Positions 1 to 4,892 of a DNA stretch of 7,617 nt are shown here, one piece after another (within the stretch, counting starts at the first letter, position 1; every line of letters starts with the position of its first letter). Made by a program: the position numbers and the translations under genes. The stretch comes from Bacteroidota bacterium (GTDB taxonomy: Bacteria > Bacteroidota > Bacteroidia > Chitinophagales > Chitinophagaceae), in NCBI GenBank assembly GCA_018267795.1, contig JAFDXS010000103.1:1-7617 (forward strand), written 5' to 3'. Under the pieces are notes generated by a model that was not told the DNA's origin, searched no databases, and saw only the letters and a list, made by a program, of their open reading frames with translations.

Positions 1-105
1 AAATATGCAGGTGTAACCGACCAAACAAAATCAAAAAAAACAGGAATTCCTGTTTATGGGGATGCTATTTTTATCCGCAAAGACATTATTGATTTGGTAT
101 ATTAA
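1..105 (+). CDS. C-terminal end of an unidentified protein (possibly FkbM-type methyltransferase)
   Basis: Frame 1 is open from the first base to a TAA at 103-105, giving the last 34 residues of a protein whose start lies outside the window. The tail is basic and hydrophilic and ends with GDAIFIRKDIIDLVY. A short GD-(A/L)-hydrophobic-F-(V/I)-R/K motif near the C-terminus is something I associate with FkbM-family SAM methyltransferases, which methylate sugars and are common in polysaccharide loci, but 34 residues are too few to assign a family. It lies in the same frame and strand as the downstream glycosyltransferase, 27 bp away, so the two are probably co-transcribed. That the frame is coding is likely (same direction, tight spacing, ordinary protein-like composition); the function is essentially unknown. 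Confidence 0.6.
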   Translation, partial: KYAGVTDQTKSKKTGIPVYGDAIFIRKDIIDLVY

Positions 106-132
106 GAATTCAAGTAAGATAGTGATTTTAAT

Positions 133-915
133 ATGTTGCATTTATCCATAATTACTATCTGTTTTAATAACATACAGGAGTTGAAAAAAACTTGTATGTC
201 TGTTGAAATGCAAACTCTAAAACCTTATGAACACATAATAATAGATGGATCAACCAAGCCAGATATAAAAAAATGGTTGGAAAGTGACCCACAACCAGAG
301 TATAGAAAATGGGTATGCGAGCGAGATAAAGGTATTGCAGATGCGTTTAACAAGGGCGTGCGCAACGCGACAGGTGACATTATATATCTTCTAAATTCAG
401 GCGATACATTATACGATGAGACAATACTTCAGCGAGTTTCTGATGTATTTACCAATGATGGTAGTATAATGTGGTGCAACGGGAAGTTAAATACGCTGAG
501 GGGAGGCATATGGGTCCTTGTAGGAAAGCCTTTTGAAAAAGAAAAGTTATATCGGGGCATGCGAAGTGTCTTTCACCCTACTATATACGTACGCAAAGAG
601 GTATACGAACGACATGGCCTTTTTGATGTTAATATAAAAATGGCAATGGATTATGATTTCCTTTGTCGTATAGCCAATGAAAAAAATGTTTTTATTGATT
701 ATCCATTAGCCACATTCGATCCTACAGGCGTTACTTCAACAAAATATTTAGATGCAATGGACGAAAGTTATGCCATATATAGAAAATATTATGGCAATAG
801 TATCAAACAAAAGTTATGGAGTTGGCGCCTCACATTCTTATACTATTTATTAAAGAACCCATTAGGCAAGCTCTTATATAATATTAAAGTAAAAATAGGC
901 ATGCAAAATTGGTAA
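133..915 (+). CDS. Family 2 glycosyltransferase (WcaE-like), polysaccharide biosynthesis
   Basis: This 260-residue protein is a cytoplasmic or membrane-associated GT-A fold inverting glycosyltransferase that adds a sugar from a nucleotide donor to a growing lipid-linked oligosaccharide. Visible signatures are the N-terminal strand LSIITICFNN (4-13), the IIDGS nucleotide-binding turn (36-40), ERDKGIADAFNKG (63-75), which matches the E-x-D-x-GI-x-DA-x-NKG motif of the WcaE-like branch, and LLNSGD (86-91) in place of a canonical DXD metal site. Further along are HPTIYVRKEVYE (148-159) and the acceptor-side motif AMDYDFLCRI (171-180). The C-terminus (225-260) is aromatic and basic, suited to membrane contact. 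Length is normal for the family. An in-frame TAA at 103-105 bounds the start; ATG at 133 has AT-rich sequence and no Shine-Dalgarno, as usual in Bacteroidota. It ends 5 bp from the converging fcl stop. Donor and acceptor specificity cannot be read; a fucosyltransferase role is possible given the neighbours but unproven. Confidence 0.93.
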   Translation: MLHLSIITICFNNIQELKKTCMSVEMQTLKPYEHIIIDGSTKPDIKKWLESDPQPEYRKWVCERDKGIADAFNKGVRNATGDIIYLLNSGDTLYDETILQRVSDVFTNDGSIMWCNGKLNTLRGGIWVLVGKPFEKEKLYRGMRSVFHPTIYVRKEVYERHGLFDVNIKMAMDYDFLCRIANEKNVFIDYPLATFDPTGVTSTKYLDAMDESYAIYRKYYGNSIKQKLWSWRLTFLYYLLKNPLGKLLYNIKVKIGMQNW

Positions 916-920
916 GAGAG

Positions 921-1871
921 CTAACGGATAGCAACCTGATTCTCCGCTTGTTCTTGTAAAAAATATTGATATGCCAATGCCAATCCTTCTTTCAGGGTCG
1001 TACTGTGCTTCCAGCCCATTTCGTGCAGGCGAGTGCTATCCATAAGCTTGCGAGGAGTACCATCAGGTTTCGTTTCATCATATTTTACTTCTCCCGAAAA
1101 GCCTACCACCTCCTTTATTGACAAGGCAAGATCTTTTATTGTTACTTCATCTCCGGTGCCTATATTCACAAACAACTTTCCATTGTAATGTTGCATTAAA
1201 AATAAGCAACCGTCAGCAAGATCATCTACATACATAAACTCACGCAATGGCGAACCAGTACCCCATAGCGTTACAAAGGATGCCTTTCCGATTTTTGCCT
1301 CATGAAACTTTCTGATCATTGCGGGTATTACGTGCGAGTTTTGCAAATGATAATTATCCCCTTGACCATAGAGATTAGTTGGCATGGCAGATATAAAGTT
1401 GCAGCCATATTGATCTCTATACGCTTCACACAGTTTAATACCGGAGATTTTTGCTATGGCATATGGCTCATTAGTAGGTTCAAGCAGGCCGGTTAGCAGA
1501 TATTCTTCTTTCAACGGTTGAGCGGCCATTTTAGGGTAGATACATGAGCTGCCTAAAAACAATAACTTCTTTACGTTGTTTACATATGAAGCATGAATAA
1601 CATTTGCCTCAATTATTAGGTTATCATACAGAAAATCTGCGCGATACGTATTATTTGCCATTATACCACCCACTTTGGCAGCCGCTAGAAATACATATTC
1701 CGGAGCCTCAATGGAAAAAAAATCATTTACAGCCTGTTGGCTACGTAGGTCAAGCTCCTTTGATGTACGTACAATTATGTTGTTATACCCTGCTTCTTGC
1801 AGCTTACGAACAATAGCACTTCCCACCATTCCTCTATGACCTGCAACAAATATTTTACTGTCTAATTCCAT
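921..1871 (-). CDS. fcl: GDP-L-fucose synthase (GDP-4-keto-6-deoxymannose epimerase/reductase)
   Basis: Fcl (WcaG) performs the last steps of GDP-L-fucose synthesis in the cytoplasm: 3,5-epimerisation and NADPH-dependent 4-reduction of GDP-4-keto-6-deoxy-D-mannose. The 316-residue product has the short-chain dehydrogenase NADP loop GHRGMVGSA (11-19), the AAAKVGGI strand (63-70), GSSCIYP (107-113), the Y-x-x-x-K pair Y137/K141 and PTNLYGQGDNYH (164-175). Aligned with E. coli GMER, every catalytic residue is present one position later: Ser108, Cys110, Tyr137, Lys141 and His180. Length is typical. The start ATG (complement 1871-1869) shares its A with the gmd stop TAA, so translation is probably coupled to gmd. 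The stop is TAG at complement 923-921, 5 bp from the glycosyltransferase stop, with no room for a separate terminator between the converging genes. Function is very secure. Confidence 0.97.
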   Translation of the reverse strand: MELDSKIFVAGHRGMVGSAIVRKLQEAGYNNIIVRTSKELDLRSQQAVNDFFSIEAPEYVFLAAAKVGGIMANNTYRADFLYDNLIIEANVIHASYVNNVKKLLFLGSSCIYPKMAAQPLKEEYLLTGLLEPTNEPYAIAKISGIKLCEAYRDQYGCNFISAMPTNLYGQGDNYHLQNSHVIPAMIRKFHEAKIGKASFVTLWGTGSPLREFMYVDDLADGCLFLMQHYNGKLFVNIGTGDEVTIKDLALSIKEVVGFSGEVKYDETKPDGTPRKLMDSTRLHEMGWKHSTTLKEGLALAYQYFLQEQAENQVAIR

Positions 1872-2983
1872 TACTCGAATTGATTTAGGGTACGAAAACC
1901 TGACTCTTTTAATAAAACATTCTGTCTAAAAAGCTCGATATCAGCGTGTACCATTTCTTTAGCTAGTTCATCTAGTGTATATATTGGCGTCCATCCTAGT
2001 TTTTCCCGCGCTTTAGTTGCATCCCCTAACAACAGATCTACTTCAGTAGGACGAAAATAGCGTTTGTCAACCTCTACTATTATGTCACCTATCGACACCT
2101 TTGCTTCTTTATCATGTATTTTTTCTACTACACCTATCTCTTTATCTCCTTCACCCTGGAAAGCGACTTCTACACCTGCATGCCTAAATGCCAGCTTTAC
2201 AAAGTCCCTCACCGAAGTAGTAACACCTGTAGCAATTACAAAATCTTCAGGGGTATCTTGTTGTAATATACGCCACATAGCTTCTACATAATCCTTAGCA
2301 TGTCCCCAATCGCGCTGTGCAGATAGGTTACCCAACCATAATTTCTTCTTCAGTCCCAATACTATCTCTGCTACGCCTCTGGTAATTTTACGGGTAACGA
2401 AAGTTTCTCCACGCAATGGGCTTTCATGATTGAATAATATGCCATTACAAGCATACATGCCATATGCTTCACGATAGTTTACCGTTATCCAATATGCATA
2501 TATTTTGGCAACCCCATACGGTGATCGTGGATAAAACGGTGTATTTTCATTTTGGGGTATTGCCTGCACTTTGCCATATAATTCCGATGTTGAGGCCTGG
2601 TATATTCTTGTTTTTCGTTCCAGGCCAAGTATTCTTATTGCTTCTAGTATACGAAGCGTACCTAATCCATCAACATTAGCAGAATATTCTGGCTCATCGA
2701 AGCTTACTTGCACATGGCTCATCGCACCTAGATTATATATTTCATCAGGCTGCACTTCCTGTATTATACGAATAATATTTGTAGAGTCAGAAAGATCCCC
2801 ATAATGCAGCTTTAGTCTTACACCCTTTTCATGTGGGTCTTGATATAAATGGTCAATTCTATCCGTATTAATAAGTGATGTACGACGCTTAACTCCATGC
2901 ACCTCATATCCTTTTTTCAATAACAGTTCAGCGAGATAAGACCCATCCTGTCCTGTAATGCCTGTAATTAATGCCTTTTTCAT
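1871..2983 (-). CDS. gmd: GDP-mannose 4,6-dehydratase
   Basis: Gmd converts GDP-D-mannose to GDP-4-keto-6-deoxy-D-mannose, the substrate of the adjacent fcl product; together they yield GDP-L-fucose. The 370-residue protein is an extended SDR. It shows the NADP-binding GITGQDGSYLAELL (8-21), the RR-x-S segment (33-36) that contacts cofactor in this family, HYGDLSD (60-66), NLGAMSHVQVSF (84-95), the catalytic T132-S133-E134 in STSELYG, and Y156-x-x-x-K160 in SPYGVAK. It also has NHESPLRGETFVTRKI (185-200), AQRDWGHAKDYV (222-233) and YFRPTEVDLLLGD (309-321) of the substrate domain. These match the Thr/Glu/Tyr/Lys tetrad of E. coli GMD with a one-residue offset. The start is forced: an in-frame TAG (complement 2992-2990) lies only two codons upstream. 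It is the first gene of a two-gene operon with fcl, and its promoter must lie in the 90-bp divergent gap; I could not identify a convincing one. Confidence 0.97.
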   Translation of the reverse strand: MKKALITGITGQDGSYLAELLLKKGYEVHGVKRRTSLINTDRIDHLYQDPHEKGVRLKLHYGDLSDSTNIIRIIQEVQPDEIYNLGAMSHVQVSFDEPEYSANVDGLGTLRILEAIRILGLERKTRIYQASTSELYGKVQAIPQNENTPFYPRSPYGVAKIYAYWITVNYREAYGMYACNGILFNHESPLRGETFVTRKITRGVAEIVLGLKKKLWLGNLSAQRDWGHAKDYVEAMWRILQQDTPEDFVIATGVTTSVRDFVKLAFRHAGVEVAFQGEGDKEIGVVEKIHDKEAKVSIGDIIVEVDKRYFRPTEVDLLLGDATKAREKLGWTPIYTLDELAKEMVHADIELFRQNVLLKESGFRTLNQFE

Positions 2984-3073
2984 TGGCCGCTAACTTTTTG
3001 AGCGAATATAGCTTTTTATATGCTGACTTTAATAAGTGCATTCAAATACTTAGCATAAATTACCTTTGCTAAT
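2984..3073. promoter_or_regulatory. Divergent intergenic region between gmd and the flippase gene
   Basis: These 90 bp separate two diverging genes and so must hold or overlap the promoters of both unless either is read through from elsewhere. On the - strand a TTTG (complement 3042-3045) is present, but a TATATTCG (one mismatch to TAnnTTTG) lies about 32 bp downstream, too far for the usual 19-21 bp spacing, so the gmd promoter is unresolved. On the + strand an exact TAnnTTTG occurs at 3061-3068 (separate entry). No Shine-Dalgarno is seen for either gene. Confidence 0.4.
3061..3068 (+). promoter_or_regulatory. Candidate Bacteroidota -7 element (TACCTTTG) for the flippase gene
   Basis: TACCTTTG fits the Bacteroidetes primary sigma factor -7 consensus TAnnTTTG exactly and ends 5 bases before the flippase ATG at 3074. 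A start a few bases past the element would give a leaderless or nearly leaderless mRNA. No TTTG or TTG lies 19-21 bp upstream, so the -33 element is absent, and a chance match in AT-rich DNA is quite possible. Confidence 0.25.
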
Positions 3074-4561
3074 ATGGGCATTGTTTTCAGACAATCTATA
3101 AAAGCATCTATTATAACATTTGGTGGCGCTGTCCTAGGTGCATTAGTTATATTTCTTTCACTACAATATATTCCCAAGCAGCAACTGGGCTATACTCGCA
3201 CACTTTCCAATCAGGCAGTTATTGTTGCTCAAATTTTATTATTAGGACTCAGCAGTACCCTCAGCGTTTTCATTCATAAATATAATGATACTGATCCCAA
3301 AAAGCCTGCTTTGGTATCGATGATTCTATTATTGCCAATATTTCTAATAGGGTTTGCTTCTATTATTTATTTTGCTTCGAAAACCTTACTAATCAATCTT
3401 TTTCAGCCACAGGACATACCTTTTATAAGCCGTTATTTTGCACTATTACCTCTTTATACCGCTTTTTTTGTTTATCAGACAATCCTTGAACAATACCTCA
3501 TCTCTCAAATGAAAGTTGCCATAGCTGTATTTCTTCGTGAAATATTACTCAGGGCACTTAATGTAATACTTATATTCTTATTCGGTTTTGGCCTCATAAA
3601 TTTCGATACTTTTATTATTGCTACTGTCCTTATTTATGTCATACCTATACTGTTTCTTTTCCTATTGGCGAGGCGAATAAAAAGTTTTAAATGGTCACTA
3701 AACTTTAAACTATTTTCAAGAACTGAGTATAAAGAAATGATACATTTTGCATGGTATCATAGTCTCTTAAGTATCTCTATCACACTTATAGGCTCATTGG
3801 ACGTGCTAATGCTTGCTCCACTTGATAAATCGGGGCTTAGTTCTGTTGCTATTTATGCTAATGCTGTATTTATCATGTCTCTATTGCAAATACCTTACCG
3901 TGCCATGATGCCTGCTACTTTCCCTATACTTACACAGGCTTATGAGGCTAAGGACTATGCTAAGGTTAAGGATCTGTTTTCCCGCTCATCGCTTAATATT
4001 CTTATTGCTACCATTCTGGTAGCTATTTTAATAGGGTGCAACATTCAAAATGCCGTATCGCTTATGCGCAAAGGTTACGAAGCTATTGTCCCGCTCACTA
4101 TTATTATGATGGTGGGCAGACTTGCAGATATAGCCACCGGTATGAATGACCAGGTGCTGTCCATTTCCAATTATTACAAAATCAATTTTTACCTTTCATT
4201 GGGTGTCGTGGTGCTAATGGTAGTGTTTAATATATTATTTATCCCATCTTTTAGTATTTATGGGGCCGCCTGGAGTACCACATTGGCATTAATACTCTAT
4301 AATATAGCCAAATTGGTTATTGTGAAGAAACGGCTAAACCTCATGCCTTTTTCCTCAAATACCTGGCGGGTTTTATTGGCTGGCACTCCACCATTATTAG
4401 CAGGCATATTTATTCCCTATATTCTAAATCCATACATCGATACCATTATCCGCAGTATCGTTATATTAATTCTCTACGTTGCAATGCTTATCTGGCTTAA
4501 GCCTTCTGATGACATGCGACTATACATAGCTACCGTTCGTAAAAATAAACGACTATTTTAA
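3074..4561 (+). CDS. Wzx-like oligosaccharide flippase (MOP/MATE superfamily, polysaccharide biosynthesis family)
   Basis: This 495-residue inner-membrane protein is built almost entirely of hydrophobic helices and fits the polysaccharide flippases that move undecaprenyl-linked repeat units from the cytoplasmic to the periplasmic face. I count about 14 membrane segments, near residues 10-32, 44-66, 79-101, 121-143, 160-178, 180-199, 223-247, 257-278, 307-325, 334-352, 370-390, 394-416, 432-453 and 456-475; 14 helices and about 500 residues suit the family. The N-terminal SIKASIITFGGAVLGAL, the Q-x-x-LG-Y turn after helix 1 (36-40) and a cationic central loop (199-222) are typical. The start is well fixed: an in-frame TAA at 3056-3058 leaves ATG 3074 as the first ATG. 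It diverges from gmd and lies upstream of the adhesin gene, separated by 247 bp containing a hairpin. Specificity for a fucose-containing unit is inferred only from the neighbours. The gene is visibly more AT-rich than the adhesin gene. Confidence 0.9.
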   Translation: MGIVFRQSIKASIITFGGAVLGALVIFLSLQYIPKQQLGYTRTLSNQAVIVAQILLLGLSSTLSVFIHKYNDTDPKKPALVSMILLLPIFLIGFASIIYFASKTLLINLFQPQDIPFISRYFALLPLYTAFFVYQTILEQYLISQMKVAIAVFLREILLRALNVILIFLFGFGLINFDTFIIATVLIYVIPILFLFLLARRIKSFKWSLNFKLFSRTEYKEMIHFAWYHSLLSISITLIGSLDVLMLAPLDKSGLSSVAIYANAVFIMSLLQIPYRAMMPATFPILTQAYEAKDYAKVKDLFSRSSLNILIATILVAILIGCNIQNAVSLMRKGYEAIVPLTIIMMVGRLADIATGMNDQVLSISNYYKINFYLSLGVVVLMVVFNILFIPSFSIYGAAWSTTLALILYNIAKLVIVKKRLNLMPFSSNTWRVLLAGTPPLLAGIFIPYILNPYIDTIIRSIVILILYVAMLIWLKPSDDMRLYIATVRKNKRLF

Positions 4562-4603
4562 TTTGCGATAATTTATATTTGTAATAATATTCGTTATCAA
4601 ACG

Positions 4604-4642
4604 ATAGTGAATTTATTTATACATGTTGATAAATATCACTAT
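4604..4642. terminator. Imperfect inverted repeat, 13-bp stem; possible terminator or mRNA 3' hairpin
   Basis: ATAGTGA-ATTTAT (4604-4616) pairs with ATAAATATCACTAT (4629-4642), giving 13 base pairs with a single bulged A at 4635 and a 12-base loop that itself contains the palindrome ACATGT (4621-4626). It begins 42 bp after the flippase stop. The right arm is not followed by a U-tract (GATTGAATAA), so it is not a classical intrinsic terminator; it could end or stabilise the flippase transcript or act on the downstream gene. Only three of the 13 pairs are G-C, so the hairpin would be weak. Confidence 0.45.
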
Positions 4643-4685
4643 GATTGAATAATAACCATGAAAAATATACTTTTAAGTAGGCATT

Positions 4686-4693
4686 TACGTTTG
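4686..4693 (+). promoter_or_regulatory. Candidate -7 element (TACGTTTG) for the adhesin gene
   Basis: TACGTTTG matches TAnnTTTG exactly and would place the transcript start about 110 bases before the adhesin ATG, giving a leader that includes the degenerate 5' copy. The partner -33 TTTG is not present 19-21 bp upstream. A second exact match, TATATTTG at 4574-4581, also lacks a -33 element and lies on the other side of the hairpin. Confidence 0.25.
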
Positions 4694-4750
4694 ATTAATA
4701 TTTTTTAATTGCAAACCCAATCATCTGCCTAACGTGTACGTCTATATGTC

Positions 4751-4788
4751 CGTCTATAGTAATGTATTTAGGGGCTGACTTTTATAAT
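4751..4788 (+). pseudogene. Eroded partial duplicate of the adhesin 5' coding sequence
   Basis: TTTAGGGGCTGA followed by CTTTTATAAT (4767-4788) matches 20 of 22 bases at 4901-4922 inside the adhesin gene, where it encodes VLGADFYY of the mature N-terminus. Read in its own frame the copy gives M-Y-L-G-A-D-F-Y-N before diverging and stopping at 4810-4812. Just upstream, CGTCTAT (4751-4757) and AGTAAT (4758-4763) recur in the same order in the gene's signal-peptide region (4836-4842 and 4850-4855), separated there by 7 extra bases. Colinear matches with deletions suggest a remnant of a related gene or of an old local duplication, not a functional ORF. Confidence 0.5.
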
Positions 4789-4808
4789 TCATCTTTATTG
4801 TACCTTTT

Positions 4809-4892
4809 ATGAATAAAGCGATTTTTTCTTCATTTCGTCTATCGCTACTAGTAATATTTTCATTACTATTTACTGCTAATAAGTCTTATGCC
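4809..4892 (+). other. Signal peptide of the adhesin-like protein
   Basis: Residues 1-28 have an N-region with K3 and R10, a hydrophobic core at 11-23, and a cleavage context S26-Y27-A28 before SHVLG. Mature proteins of this Bacteroidota family commonly begin at this S/T-H-x-x-G motif, which supports the site. It implies Sec export to the periplasm before outer-membrane passage. Confidence 0.85.

Larger units (their letters stand above)
4562..4808. other. AT-rich intergenic region between flippase and adhesin genes
   Basis: These 247 bp carry no convincing gene. From left to right they hold a TATATTTG match to the Bacteroidota -7 consensus at 4574-4581, an imperfect inverted repeat (4604-4642), a TACGTTTG match (4686-4693), and a short degenerate copy of the 5' coding region of the following gene (4751-4788). 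The only open stretch worth noting is a 16-codon ATG frame at 4762-4812 containing the residues LGADFY. Neither -7 match has a TTTG at the right upstream spacing. Confidence 0.6.

Noticed and set aside
1302..2804. Several + strand ORFs of 64-77 codons inside fcl and gmd
   Set aside because: They are opposite to two enzymes with complete catalytic motifs and normal length; the translations have no recognisable features.
4801..4808. TACCTTTT as a -7 promoter element for the adhesin
   Set aside because: It directly touches the ATG, so transcription would begin inside the start region and lose the start codon; it also mismatches the final G of the consensus.
4762..4812. 16-codon ORF M-Y-L-G-A-D-F-Y-N... 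as a small peptide or leader gene
   Set aside because: Its only notable residues are explained by duplication of the adhesin N-terminal coding sequence; no ribosome-binding or conserved-peptide evidence. Its TGA overlaps the adhesin ATG, but a coupling role would be speculation.
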